DNA of 64,000 bases from Methylobacterium sp. Leaf465 (GCF_001424705.1 NZ_LMRA01000045.1:63115-127114); one strand, 5' to 3'; counted from the first letter of the stretch, positions 24,222 through 33,362 are shown. The notes: generated by a model from the sequence alone, not told the origin. A program made the numbers and translations.

Positions 24222-25457
24222 ATGCCCCGTCTGGTGATGAAGTTCGGCGGTACGTCCGTCGCCAATGTCGAGCGCATCCGCAACGTGGCGGCCCACGTGG
24301 CGCGCGAGGTCGCCGCCGGATACGACGTGGCCGTCGTGGTCTCGGCCATGTCCGGCAAGACCAACGAACTCGTCGCCTGGGTCAAGGACGCGAATCCGAT
24401 CTACGACGAGGCCGAGTACGACGCGGTGGTCGCCTCCGGCGAGCTCGTCACCGCCGGGCTGCTCGCCATCGCCCTGCAGAAGAACGGCATCAAGGCCCGT
24501 TCCTGGCAGGGCTGGCAGATCCCGATCCTGACCTCGGACGCCCACGGCTCCGCCCGGATCGAGGGCATCGACGGCGCCCGCCTCGATGCCGGTTTCCGGC
24601 GCGGGGAGGTCGCGGTCATCGCCGGCTTCCAGGGCATGCACGAGGCCAGCGGCCGGGTGACCACCCTGGGCCGCGGCGGCTCCGACACCAGCGCGGTGGC
24701 CATCGCCGCTGCCATCGGCGCCGAGCGCTGCGACATCTACACCGACGTCGACGGCGTCTACACCACCGATCCGCGCGTGGTGCAGAAGGCCCAGCGCATG
24801 GAGCGCGTGACCTTCGAGGAAATGCTGGAGATGGCGTCGCTGGGCGCCAAGGTCCTGCAGGTCCGCTCGGTCGAGCTCGCCATGGTCCATCGCGTGCCGA
24901 CCACGGTGCGCTCCAGCTTCGATCCGCCGGACAACGCCCGGCCCGGCACCCTCATCTGCGACGAGGACGACATCGTGGAACAGCAGATCATCACCGGGAT
25001 CGCCTTCTCCCGGGACGAGGCGCAGATCACGCTTCGTCGCGTGAAGGACAGCCCCGGCATCGCCGCCGCGATCTTCGGACCGCTGGCCGACGCCAACATC
25101 AACGTCGACATGATCATCCAGACCGTGTCGGGTGACCAATCGACCACCGACATGACCTTCACGGTCCCGTCGGCCGATTACGACCGGGCGCGCAAGATCC
25201 TCGACGCGCAGAGCGGCGCGATCGAATTCGCGCAGATCGAGGGTGCCACCGACGTGGTGAAGGTCTCGGCCATCGGCGTCGGCATGCGCAGCCACGCGGG
25301 CGTCGCCGCCAAGGCGTTCCGGGCCCTGGCGCAGAAGGGGATCAACATCCGGGCCATCACCACCTCGGAGATCAAGTTCTCCGTGCTGATCGATGCCGCC
25401 TACACGGAGCTTGCCGTTCGCACGCTCCACTCGCTATACGGCCTCGACCAGGCCTGA
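24222..25457 (+). CDS. lysC: aspartate kinase
   Basis: A 411-residue monofunctional aspartokinase, first step of the lysine, threonine and methionine pathways. The N-terminal signature KFGGTSV (7-13), GRGGSDTSAVA near 149-159 and DVDGVYTTDPR near 175-185 mark the kinase domain. The C-terminal third holds two ACT domains (for example VKDSPGIAAAIFGPLADANINVDMI in part, and VSAIGVGMRSHAGVAAK), which normally bind lysine or threonine for feedback inhibition. The ATG is at 24222. ptsP follows 66 bases later on the same strand, an arrangement common in alphaproteobacteria. Confidence 0.96.
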   Translation: MPRLVMKFGGTSVANVERIRNVAAHVAREVAAGYDVAVVVSAMSGKTNELVAWVKDANPIYDEAEYDAVVASGELVTAGLLAIALQKNGIKARSWQGWQIPILTSDAHGSARIEGIDGARLDAGFRRGEVAVIAGFQGMHEASGRVTTLGRGGSDTSAVAIAAAIGAERCDIYTDVDGVYTTDPRVVQKAQRMERVTFEEMLEMASLGAKVLQVRSVELAMVHRVPTTVRSSFDPPDNARPGTLICDEDDIVEQQIITGIAFSRDEAQITLRRVKDSPGIAAAIFGPLADANINVDMIIQTVSGDQSTTDMTFTVPSADYDRARKILDAQSGAIEFAQIEGATDVVKVSAIGVGMRSHAGVAAKAFRALAQKGINIRAITTSEIKFSVLIDAAYTELAVRTLHSLYGLDQA

Positions 25458-25523
25458 AGACCCGGGGCGCGCGAACGCCTGCGCGCCAACCGGACACGAG
25501 GCCGAAGCCGGATCGAGGAGACC

Positions 25524-27788
25524 ATGCCCGCTGCGCCCGGAGGCCCGCGCCTGCTTCTGCGCCGCCTCCGCGAAGCGATGGCGGAGCCGGTCAGTCCACA
25601 GGCTCGTCTCGACCGCATCGTCACGCTGATCGCCGCCAACGTGATCGCGGAGGTGTGCTCGGTCTATGTGCTCAGCGATGACAACATTCTCGAACTGTTT
25701 GCAACCGAGGGTCTGAACCGCGAGGCGGTCCACCTGACCCGGCTGCGGGCCGATGAGGGCCTCGTCGGCCTCATTGCCAAGACCGCCGAGCCGCTGTCGC
25801 TCTCCGACGCCCAGTCCCACCCGGCCTTCTCCTATCGGCCGGAGACGGGCGAGGAGGCCTATCACGCCTTCCTGGGCGTGCCGCTCCTGCGCGCCGGCAA
25901 CACCCTCGGCGTCCTCGTCGTCCAGAACAAGACCTACCGGGTCTATTCCGAGGAGGAGATCGAGGCGCTGCAGACCACCGCGATGGTGCTCTCGGAGATG
26001 ATCGCCTCGGGCGAGCTGCAGGCGCTGGCGCCGGGGGCCGGCTCGGCCGCGCGCCGCCCGGTGAGCCAGCGCGGCGTGGCCCTCGCCGACGGCATCGGAC
26101 TCGGACACGTGGTGCTGCACGAGCCGCGTATCGTCATCAAGCAGCTCATCGCCGAGAACGTCGAGCGCGAGGTCGAGCGCCTGGAACAGGCCATCGGCGA
26201 GGTGCGCTCGGCCATCGACGACCTCGTCGAGCGCGGCGACAGCATCGGCACCGGCGAATCCCGCGAGGTGCTGGAAACGGTGCGCATGTTCGCGCACGAC
26301 AAGGGCTGGCTGCGCCGGATGCGCGAGGCCGTGCATTCGGGCCTCACCGCCGAGGCCGCCGTCGAGCGCGTCCAGTCGGACAACCGCGCCCGGATGATGC
26401 GCCAGAGCGACCCGTACCTACGCGACCGCCTGCACGACCTCGACGACTTGGCGAACCGCCTGCTGCGCACGCTGATCGGCGCCGAGGGCAACGGCGCGCA
26501 GCGCGTCCTGCCCGAGAACGCGATCCTGGTGGCGCGCTCGATGGGTCCGGCCGCCCTCCTCGACTACGACCGCACGGCGCTCCGGGGCGTCGTGCTGGAG
26601 GAAGGCGGGCCAACGAGCCACATCGCCATCGTGGCCCGGGCGCTGGGCATCCCGGCGGTGGGCGAGATCGCCAACGCCACCGCCCTCTGCGATGCCGGGG
26701 ACGCGATCATCGTCGATGGCGCCACCGGCGAGATCCAGGTCCGGCCCGGTCCGGAGATCGAGGCGGCCTATGCCGAGATGGTGCGCCTGCGCGCCCGCCG
26801 GCAGGAGCAGTACCGGGCGCTCCGCGACGTGCCGGCCGTCACCCTCGACGGGACGACGATCGGCCTGCAGCTGAACGCCGGCCTCCTCATCGACCTGACC
26901 CACCTGCACGAGACGGGCGCGGACGGCATCGGCCTCTTCCGCACCGAGCTGCAGTTCATGGTGGCCCAGCGCATGCCCTCGGCCGCCGAGCAGCAGGCGC
27001 TCTACGAGGCCGTCTTCGCGGCCACCGGCGACCTGCCCGTCACAATCCGCACCCTCGACATCGGCGGCGACAAGATCCTGCCCTACATGCCGGCCCTCGA
27101 GGAGGAGAACCCAGCCCTGGGCTGGCGGGCGATCCGGATCGGCCTCGACCGGCCGGCCCTGCTGCGGGTGCAGCTCCGCGCCCTTCTCAAGGCCTCCGGC
27201 GGCCGGCCCCTGAAGATCATGTTCCCGATGGTGGCGACGGTGGACGAGTTCACCCGCGCCAAGGCCATCGTCGAGCGCGAGAAGGCGCATCTGCGCCGGC
27301 ACGGCCATGCCCTGCCGAGCGACTGCAAGCTCGGCGTGATGGTGGAGGTCCCCTCCCTCCTGTTCCAGATCGACGAGATCGCCAGGGCCGCCGACTTCCT
27401 GTCGGTGGGCTCCAACGACCTGATGCAGTTCCTGTTCGCCGTCGACCGCGAGAACCGCCGGGTCGCGGACCGCTTCGACACCCTGAGCGTCCCGGCCCTG
27501 CGCGCCTTCCGCGTCATCGCCGAGCGCGCCGCCGCCGCCGGCTGCCCCGTCACCGTCTGCGGCGAGATCGGCGGGCGTCCCCTCGAGGCCATGGCGCTGA
27601 TCGGCCTCGGATTCCGGGCCCTCTCGATGTCGCCGGCCGCCATTGGCCCCGTGAAGGCCATGGTGCTGGGCCTCGACGTCAAGGCGGTGGCGGCGCTGCT
27701 CGACACCGAACTGACCCGCGCCGGAGACGGCGCCACCCTCCGCCCGGCCCTCGCGGCCTTCGCGAAGGCGCAGGGTGTGCCCATCTAG
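25524..27788 (+). CDS. ptsP: phosphoenolpyruvate-protein phosphotransferase PtsP (EI-Ntr)
   Basis: The first enzyme of the nitrogen-related phosphotransferase chain. At 754 residues it has an N-terminal GAF domain (about 20-165), then the EI N-terminal domain with the phosphorylated His366 in GGPTSHIAIVARALGIPA, and a PEP-binding barrel with FRTELQFM, SVGSNDLMQF and the catalytic Cys679 in VCGEIGG. It takes phosphate from PEP and passes it to NPr, linking carbon and nitrogen status. In gammaproteobacterial homologues the GAF domain senses glutamine and 2-oxoglutarate. The gene lies between lysC and prfA, a conserved alphaproteobacterial order. Confidence 0.95.
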   Translation: MPAAPGGPRLLLRRLREAMAEPVSPQARLDRIVTLIAANVIAEVCSVYVLSDDNILELFATEGLNREAVHLTRLRADEGLVGLIAKTAEPLSLSDAQSHPAFSYRPETGEEAYHAFLGVPLLRAGNTLGVLVVQNKTYRVYSEEEIEALQTTAMVLSEMIASGELQALAPGAGSAARRPVSQRGVALADGIGLGHVVLHEPRIVIKQLIAENVEREVERLEQAIGEVRSAIDDLVERGDSIGTGESREVLETVRMFAHDKGWLRRMREAVHSGLTAEAAVERVQSDNRARMMRQSDPYLRDRLHDLDDLANRLLRTLIGAEGNGAQRVLPENAILVARSMGPAALLDYDRTALRGVVLEEGGPTSHIAIVARALGIPAVGEIANATALCDAGDAIIVDGATGEIQVRPGPEIEAAYAEMVRLRARRQEQYRALRDVPAVTLDGTTIGLQLNAGLLIDLTHLHETGADGIGLFRTELQFMVAQRMPSAAEQQALYEAVFAATGDLPVTIRTLDIGGDKILPYMPALEEENPALGWRAIRIGLDRPALLRVQLRALLKASGGRPLKIMFPMVATVDEFTRAKAIVEREKAHLRRHGHALPSDCKLGVMVEVPSLLFQIDEIARAADFLSVGSNDLMQFLFAVDRENRRVADRFDTLSVPALRAFRVIAERAAAAGCPVTVCGEIGGRPLEAMALIGLGFRALSMSPAAIGPVKAMVLGLDVKAVAALLDTELTRAGDGATLRPALAAFAKAQGVPI

Positions 27789-27887
27789 CGTCGGCGTGCC
27801 TATTTCCATGGGTCGTGCCGCGGCCCCGTCGTCGACCCGGCTTCCGGCCCGACGAGCCCTTGTTCAGATGAGAGTTTTCCACGGGCG

Positions 27888-28973
27888 ATGACCCCCATTC
27901 CTGCAGAGCGTCTCGACGCGATCCTGACGCGCCACGACATCGTCACCGCCACGCTGAGCGCCGGCTCGGCGGATTCCGACACCTTCGTGCAGCTGTCGCG
28001 CGAACTGTCGGAGCTGGAGGGCGTCGTCGCCGCCATCCACGCCTATCGCGCGGCGGCGCAGAACCTCGCCGACATCGAGGCGCTGATCGACGAGCCGGGC
28101 AGCGATTCCGAGATGCGGGCGCTCGCGGCCGACGAGAAGCCGGAGGCCGAGGCCGGGCTGGAGGCGGCGCACCGTGCACTCCAGCTCATTCTGCTGCCGA
28201 AGGATTCCGCCGACGAGAAGAGCGCCATCCTGGAAATCCGCGCCGGCACCGGCGGCGACGAGGCGGCCCTGTTCGCGGGCGACCTCTTCCGCATGTACGG
28301 CCGGTACGCCGACGCCAAGGGCTGGAAGGTCGAGGTGATCTCCGAGAGCGAGGGCACCGTCGGGGGCTATCGCGAGGTGATCGCCGAGGTGAAGGGCAAG
28401 GGCGTGTTCGCGCGCCTCAAGTTCGAGAGCGGCGCCCACCGGGTGCAGCGCGTGCCGGATACCGAGACCCAGGGGCGCATCCACACCTCCGCCGCCACCG
28501 TGGCGGTGCTGCCCGAGGCCGAGGAGGTCGACATCGTCATCAACGATGCGGACCTGAAGATCGACACCATGCGCTCGCAGGGCGCCGGCGGACAGCACGT
28601 CAACAAGACGGAATCGGCCATCCGCATTACCCACATGCCGAGCGGCATCGTGATCTTCGTCCAGGAGGAGCGCTCGCAGCACAAGAACCGCGCCCGGGCG
28701 ATGTCGCTGCTGCGCTCCAAGCTCTACGACGCCGAGCGCACCGCCAAGGACGCGGCCCGGGCCGCCGACCGCAAGTCGCAGGTCGGCTCCGGCGACCGCT
28801 CGGAGCGCATCCGCACCTACAACTTCCCCCAGGCCCGCGTCACCGACCACCGCATCAACCTGACCCTGTACAAGCTCGAGGAGGTCCTGGCCGGCGTGGC
28901 GCTGGACGAGCTCGTGGACGCCCTCGTCACCGAGCACCAGGCGGAGCTGCTGGCCGCCGAGGGCATGGCCTGA
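27888..28973 (+). CDS. prfA: peptide chain release factor 1
   Basis: Release factor for UAA and UAG codons, 361 residues, the usual length. The catalytic GGQ is at 234-236 in AGGQHVNKTESAI, and the anticodon-like PxT region of RF1 occurs upstream of it as PDTETQGRIHTS in part. The Gln of GGQ is the target of the methyltransferase encoded next. The ATG at 27888 follows the ptsP stop by 99 bases. Confidence 0.97.
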   Translation: MTPIPAERLDAILTRHDIVTATLSAGSADSDTFVQLSRELSELEGVVAAIHAYRAAAQNLADIEALIDEPGSDSEMRALAADEKPEAEAGLEAAHRALQLILLPKDSADEKSAILEIRAGTGGDEAALFAGDLFRMYGRYADAKGWKVEVISESEGTVGGYREVIAEVKGKGVFARLKFESGAHRVQRVPDTETQGRIHTSAATVAVLPEAEEVDIVINDADLKIDTMRSQGAGGQHVNKTESAIRITHMPSGIVIFVQEERSQHKNRARAMSLLRSKLYDAERTAKDAARAADRKSQVGSGDRSERIRTYNFPQARVTDHRINLTLYKLEEVLAGVALDELVDALVTEHQAELLAAEGMA

Positions 28974-28978
28974 GCCCC

Positions 28979-29863
28979 GTGGACGGGCTGGAGCCGATGC
29001 GCCTCGACCCGGGGCTCAGCCGCACCGACGCCCTGCGGCGCATGAGCGAGGCGCTCGCCGCCCACGGCCTGCCGGCGCGCGACGCCCGCTTCCTCCTGCT
29101 CGACCTCCTCGGGCTCAGCGCGACCGACCTGATCCTGCGGGGGCACCAGCCCCTCGGCCCGGAGGGGGCCGCGACGCTCGAAGGGGCCGTCGCGCGACGC
29201 GTCGCCGGCGAGCCTGTGGCCCGGATCGTCGGCGCCTGGGAATTCTGGGGCCTGCCCTTCGGGCTGGCACCCGAGACCCTCGTCCCGCGGGCGGACACCG
29301 AGACCCTGGTGGAGGCCGCCCTCGCCCTGCATCCCGACCGCGGGCGCCGGCTGCGGGTGCTCGACCTCGGCACCGGCTCCGGCTGCATCCTCGTGGCGCT
29401 GCTGAGCGAGTTGCCGAACGCCACCGGCATCGGCCTCGACCGCTCCCACGCGGCCCTCGTCCAGGCCCGCGCGAATGCGGTGCGGAACGGCGTCGGAACC
29501 CGGGCGGCCTTCGTCTGCGCGGACTGGACCGCGGGTCTCAGCGGGGCCTTCGACCTCATCGTGTCGAACCCGCCCTACATCGCCCGCGACACGATCCGTG
29601 GGCTCGACATCGAAGTCAGGGGTCACGACCCGATGGCGGCCCTCGACGGCGGCCCAGATGGACTCGGGGCTTATCAGAGCATCGTGGCGGCCCTCAGCGT
29701 CGGGCCGGTCCGCCTCGCCCCCGGCGGCGCGCTCGCCTTCGAGGTGGGTTACGATCAGGCCGAGGCCGTCGGGATGCTCGGGACGCAGGCCGGGCTCGGC
29801 CCCGCCGTGCGTCATCACGATCTCGCCGGGCACGCCCGCGTCGTCCGCTTCGGACCGGTCTGA
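28979..29863 (+). CDS. prmC: peptide chain release factor N5-glutamine methyltransferase
   Basis: A 294-residue SAM methyltransferase that methylates the GGQ glutamine of release factors. The N-terminal helical domain is followed by EFWGLPF and LVPRADTETLVE near residues 99-113, the SAM motif LDLGTGSGCI near 126-135, and the substrate-binding NPPY at 197-200. It starts with GTG at 28979, five bases after the prfA stop; ATG at 28997 is the alternative. The prfA-prmC pairing is widely conserved and puts enzyme and substrate in one transcript. Confidence 0.95.
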   Translation: MDGLEPMRLDPGLSRTDALRRMSEALAAHGLPARDARFLLLDLLGLSATDLILRGHQPLGPEGAATLEGAVARRVAGEPVARIVGAWEFWGLPFGLAPETLVPRADTETLVEAALALHPDRGRRLRVLDLGTGSGCILVALLSELPNATGIGLDRSHAALVQARANAVRNGVGTRAAFVCADWTAGLSGAFDLIVSNPPYIARDTIRGLDIEVRGHDPMAALDGGPDGLGAYQSIVAALSVGPVRLAPGGALAFEVGYDQAEAVGMLGTQAGLGPAVRHHDLAGHARVVRFGPV

Positions 29864-29938
29864 GCGGACGTCGACCCGAAAATCCTGCGGGAAACGCGAA
29901 AAAACTGCGCCCGTTGGATGCATCGAGGCAGAAAACGC

Positions 29939-29967
29939 TTGTTGCCCCCTCGGCAAGCCGCTAATGT
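29939..29967 (+). promoter_or_regulatory. candidate promoter upstream of the DUF4167 gene
   Basis: TTGTTG at 29939-29944 and TAATGT at 29962-29967 are separated by 17 bases, in the only AT-richer stretch of the gap. Both hexamers are imperfect. Confidence 0.3.
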
Positions 29968-30044
29968 CCCAGGCAGATCGCGAACGATCCATTAAGATGG
30001 GTTGTGGTAAGACGGGTGGCGGCTTTGGTCCGCGACGCTCTTAG
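29964..30044 (+). CDS. possible short peptide, 26 or 15 residues
   Basis: A short frame with ATG codons at 29964 and 29997 and a TAG at 30042-30044. The shorter form reads MGCGKTGGGFGPRRS and the longer has 11 residues before it. It overlaps the candidate promoter's -10, so only the inner ATG could be translated from that promoter. There is no strong ribosome site. It may be chance; conservation in relatives would decide. Confidence 0.2.
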   Translation: MSQADRERSIKMGCGKTGGGFGPRRS

Positions 30045-30312
30045 ACGGTCTCCCCACGATCAGGCTGGCGCGCGCGGGCAGAGGCGCAGGAGCTTGGTCA
30101 ACTTCGTGCCTGAAAACCGAAGGACGCCTGGACGCTCAGAGCGCGCCTTGGTCAACGGACAGAGACGGCAAGCACGGCGAAATCGATCACGGACACACCG
30201 GACCCGGATCACGCGGCGCCAGCGACGAGCCTGATGACAGGCCGCGTCATGGCCGCCTGGAACCCGCCGCATCATCAGACGCTCCGAGACGAACGAGGGT
30301 CAATCGAGACCG

Positions 30313-31581
30313 ATGAGACCAAACCAGAATAGACGGATGCGCGGTCGCAACCGCCCCAAAGGTCCCAATCCGCTTACGCGTTCCTACGAGTCCAACGGAC
30401 CGGACGTCAAGATTCGCGGCACCGCCCAACACATCGCCGACAAGTATGCCCAGCTCGCGCGCGATGCGCAGGCCAGCGGCGACCCGGTGGCGGCAGAGAA
30501 CTACTTCCAGCACGGCGAGCATTATTTCCGGATCATCTCCGGCGCCCAAGAGCAGACCCGTCAGCAGGTCGGCGGTTACGCCCGCGGCTTCGACGACGAG
30601 GGCGACGAGGGGGACGACGAGGGCCAGGGCGCCCCGCAGGGCTACGCGGCCTCGAGCTACGGCGCGAATGCCTACAACGAGGATTACGGCGACCCGAGCC
30701 AGCAGCCTCAGCCGACGGCGTACGAGCCCCGGCAGGACGCACGCCCGGAGTCCCGCCCCGAGAACGCCCGCTCGGACTACAACCGGCAGGATTCGAACCG
30801 ACAGGATTCGGGTTCGGACGGCAACCGCCAGAACCGCCGTGACCGCTTCGCCAATCGCGGCGACCGTCCGCAGCGCTTCGACAATCAGCGCGACGGCAAC
30901 CGGCCCGACTACAACAACCGTCGCGACGACTTCAGTCGCCCGGACGGCAACCGGCAAGACAACAGCCGGCAGGATTACACGCGACAGGATTCGAACCGGC
31001 AGGACTCGAACCGGCAAGACGGCAACCGCCAGGATTTCCGGGCGGACCAGAATCGCCAAGAAAGCCCTCGCCAGGAGAGTTCTCGTCAGGAGAGCCCTCG
31101 CCAGGACTACAATCGTCAGGATCAGCCGCGACAGGATTTCCGTCCCGCCCCGGCCCGCTCCGACGCGCCCCGTTACGAGAACGGGCGCACGGAGAGTCCG
31201 GTGAACGAGGCCCCGCGCGGTGAGTTCGGTGGCCAGGATTCCGGACGGCAGGAATCCGGGCGCCAGGAATCTGGTCGCCAGGACGCGCCCCGGGCCGCCC
31301 GCGCGAACGAGGCGCCGCCCCGGCGCAGCCGACGCCGCGACGAGCGGGATGCCGCCGGTCCGGCCGAGGACGTGGCCGCCCTGCCCGCCTTCCTGATGAC
31401 GCCGCCGCGTCCGGTTCCCGTCGCCGAGCCGGCGGGGCAGCCCGACGCTCCCGAGGACTCGACCTCGGCGGCACAGGATGACGGTGCATCGGCCCCCAAG
31501 CCCCGCCGCCGCCGCCGCGCCCGGTTCGAGGGTTCTGACGGTGTCGTCGGCGCCGACGATCCGACACCGGTCACCGAGTAA
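30313..31581 (+). CDS. DUF4167 domain-containing protein with long NRQD-type repeat tail
   Basis: A 422-residue basic and polar protein. Residues 1-78 form the DUF4167 domain, with the Arg/Asn-rich start MRPNQNRRMRGRNRPKG and GTAQHIADKYAQLARDA. The DUF is common in Hyphomicrobiales downstream of prfA-prmC and resembles RNA-associated proteins. Residues about 157-325 are disordered and built from short repeats such as NRQDS and RQESP, with alternating Arg and Asp or Glu. The end has an Arg-rich patch (PRRRRRARF). The composition suggests RNA binding or condensate-type behaviour, which is inference. Transcription is ended by a strong hairpin just after the stop. Confidence 0.88.
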   Translation: MRPNQNRRMRGRNRPKGPNPLTRSYESNGPDVKIRGTAQHIADKYAQLARDAQASGDPVAAENYFQHGEHYFRIISGAQEQTRQQVGGYARGFDDEGDEGDDEGQGAPQGYAASSYGANAYNEDYGDPSQQPQPTAYEPRQDARPESRPENARSDYNRQDSNRQDSGSDGNRQNRRDRFANRGDRPQRFDNQRDGNRPDYNNRRDDFSRPDGNRQDNSRQDYTRQDSNRQDSNRQDGNRQDFRADQNRQESPRQESSRQESPRQDYNRQDQPRQDFRPAPARSDAPRYENGRTESPVNEAPRGEFGGQDSGRQESGRQESGRQDAPRAARANEAPPRRSRRRDERDAAGPAEDVAALPAFLMTPPRPVPVAEPAGQPDAPEDSTSAAQDDGASAPKPRRRRRARFEGSDGVVGADDPTPVTE

Positions 31582-31608
31582 GCGCGGTCCCACTGCGCGA
31601 ACCGACTG

Positions 31609-31641
31609 GAAGCCGCCCCAACGGGCGGCTTCTTCGCGTTT
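31609..31641 (+). terminator. rho-independent terminator of the DUF4167 gene
   Basis: A perfect 10-base stem, GAAGCCGCCC against GGGCGGCTTC, with the four-base loop CAAC, followed by TTCGCGTTT. It begins 28 bases after the stop and is the best terminator in the window. Confidence 0.85.
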
Positions 31642-32380
31642 CCAGGGGCCGCGCCAGTCGCGGAAGGCCTCGACCCGATGGATCAGCCGGCGGTGGCGCG
31701 TCGCCTCGCCAAAGGGCGCGAGGTCCCAGGTCCAGCGCCGGTCGGGCGTCCCCAGGCGCACCCCGTGCAACAGGTCGAGCCGCTCGGTCACGCGTCCGGT
31801 TCGGTCCTCCTCGATCTGTTCCACGTCCGTGACCAGGCAGACCCGGGCGCGCAAACCCGCGAGGCCGTCGAGATGGGCCCGGACGATCCGGTTTCCGAGA
31901 TCCGGCGGCACGAAGCCGGGCCGGTCCAGGGGCAGGATCGGCAACTGCGACAGGAGATTGGCCGAGACCACGAAGTCGACGTCCGCGCTGCCGCACAGGG
32001 CGGCCAAAGGATCGGTCCGATCGGTTCGGAGGGCGAGGTCCGCGGTGACGAGCCGGACGTTGGGATGAGCCCGCGCCCGAAGGCGGGCCGGCCAGAGATG
32101 GACGGCATCCACGAGGTCGACGCGCGCGAAGCGCGCCGCGAGGTCCGCGAGCGGGACATCCTGGAGGAGGCCCGATCCGAGCACCACGGCGACGCGCCGC
32201 TGCGGAAGCCCGTCGCAGGCATCCAGGATCGCAGCCCGCGCCTGCGGCGAGATGGGGGGCCCAGGCGCTGCGGCAGCGGCGCCCCCGGGACATCAGCAGG
32301 ACGCTCTCGCGCAGGTGGCCCCTCCGGCGATGGGCGAAGGGCACGGGCGTGACGAGGAGGTGGAGGAGCTCGACGAGCAC
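31639..32380 (-). pseudogene. conserved unknown protein, frameshifted at a six-G tract
   Basis: The first 45 or so codons, from GTG at 32380, encode VELLHLLVTPVPFAHRR and LRESVLLMSRGRRCRSAWAP. The frame then fails. A different frame takes over with ISPQARAAILDACDGLPQRR, VVLGSGLLQDVPLADLA and DLAPFGEATRHRRLIHRV, which reads like one continuous protein with the first part, having a nucleotide-binding-type GSG loop. Removing one base from the G6 run at 32254-32259 restores a single frame. No stop codon ends the second frame before it runs far into the antisense of the DUF4167 gene, so the 3' end is uncertain too. It follows the DUF2336 gene by 13 bases. Either decayed or a sequencing error. Confidence 0.7.
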
Positions 32381-32393
32381 TTGGGCCCCCGGA

Positions 32394-33362
32394 TCAGCGG
32401 CCCGGGCCCGACGGATCCCGCGCGTCCGGCGCGCCGCCCGCCTGCGCCGAGAGGCGGACCACGCGCTGCGCCGTGGTCACCGACAGGGCCTGAAACGCGC
32501 TCTGGATCCCGGTCCAGGCCTCGGGCGGCCGCACCGGGCCGGATTTCGTCCGCAGGAACAGCTTCAGGGTTCCGAACCCGAGGCGGATCGAGCGCAGGAG
32601 AAACAGCAGGGGATCGTGGTCCGCCGCATCGTAGGCGCGCCGGGCGAAGGCGGGCGACACCGAGGCGAGGCGCGCGACCTCGGCCAAAGCCGTGTCGAGG
32701 TCGCCGGCCCGGACCAGGTCGTCGATGCGCCGTTCATCCGCATCCGTCGCGCGCGGAAGGGTCTGGCTCCCCCGCAGGCCGGCCGCCAACGCCGCAGGCT
32801 GTCCCCGCGGCGCGGCGCGGGTCACCAGCATGGCCCGCAGGACGGCGTCGCCACGGGCCCGTTCCCCGAGCGTGGTGTAGGCCGCGCCGGAGAATTGCGC
32901 GCCGGCATTGCCCGCGACCACGTGCACCGTCTGCCGGTCGCCACGGGCCACCAAGACGTCGGTGACCCGCTCGCCGAGCGTCGGCCGCTGCGCAACGGCC
33001 CGCAGGTGCTCCTGCCCCCGCGATTCGGAGACGGTGACGAGGTCGGCCTCGTCGAGGCGCGGCGAGCGCTGAAGGACGGGCCGGGCCACCGCGATATCCG
33101 GATCGAAGGCCAGGTCGCGCACCACGGCACGCGGTGCGTTGCGCACATCCGCCAAGCCGTCCGCCAGGAGGACGCGGGCGGCCCCATCGACCGCGCGGGC
33201 CAGGGGCAGCATCGCCGCGTCGAACACCTCCACCTGCGCCTCGCGCAACCCGGCGGCCCGCTCCGTGAAGAGCATCGACAGCCGTTGCAGCACCCGTCCG
33301 CGCTGGAGCAGGCCGCCGGAGCGGACCACCTGCTCGATATCGCGCATGAGGGTTTCGATCAT
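32394..33362 (-). CDS. DUF2336 domain-containing protein (first of two)
   Basis: A 322-residue soluble protein of the DUF2336 family, all-helical alphaproteobacterial proteins with HEAT-like features and unknown function. The family hallmark is the stretch DVLVARGDRQTVHVVAGNAGAQFS near residues 138-161 (in part), where a repeated helix carries the conserved Asn-Ala pattern. I chose ATG 33362 because AGGA lies about ten bases upstream; the open frame before it is not family-like. It is followed closely by the frameshifted gene, apparently as an operon. A second, divergent DUF2336 protein is encoded at 52346-53470. Confidence 0.82.
   Translation of the reverse strand: MIETLMRDIEQVVRSGGLLQRGRVLQRLSMLFTERAAGLREAQVEVFDAAMLPLARAVDGAARVLLADGLADVRNAPRAVVRDLAFDPDIAVARPVLQRSPRLDEADLVTVSESRGQEHLRAVAQRPTLGERVTDVLVARGDRQTVHVVAGNAGAQFSGAAYTTLGERARGDAVLRAMLVTRAAPRGQPAALAAGLRGSQTLPRATDADERRIDDLVRAGDLDTALAEVARLASVSPAFARRAYDAADHDPLLFLLRSIRLGFGTLKLFLRTKSGPVRPPEAWTGIQSAFQALSVTTAQRVVRLSAQAGGAPDARDPSGPGR

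Larger units (their letters stand above)
29864..30312 (+). other. 449-base gap between prmC and the DUF4167 gene, probably a long leader
   Basis: No convincing gene of normal length is present. The region has lower GC than its surroundings near 29880-30010, a candidate promoter (29939-29967) and a short reading frame (29964-30044). If that promoter is used, the DUF4167 transcript has a leader of about 340 bases. I did not recognise a riboswitch or a known small RNA. Confidence 0.5.

Noticed and set aside
30780..31290. CRISPR-like or tandem DNA repeat in the DUF4167 gene
   Set aside because: The units are short, degenerate and in frame; they encode NRQD-type peptides and have no spacers.
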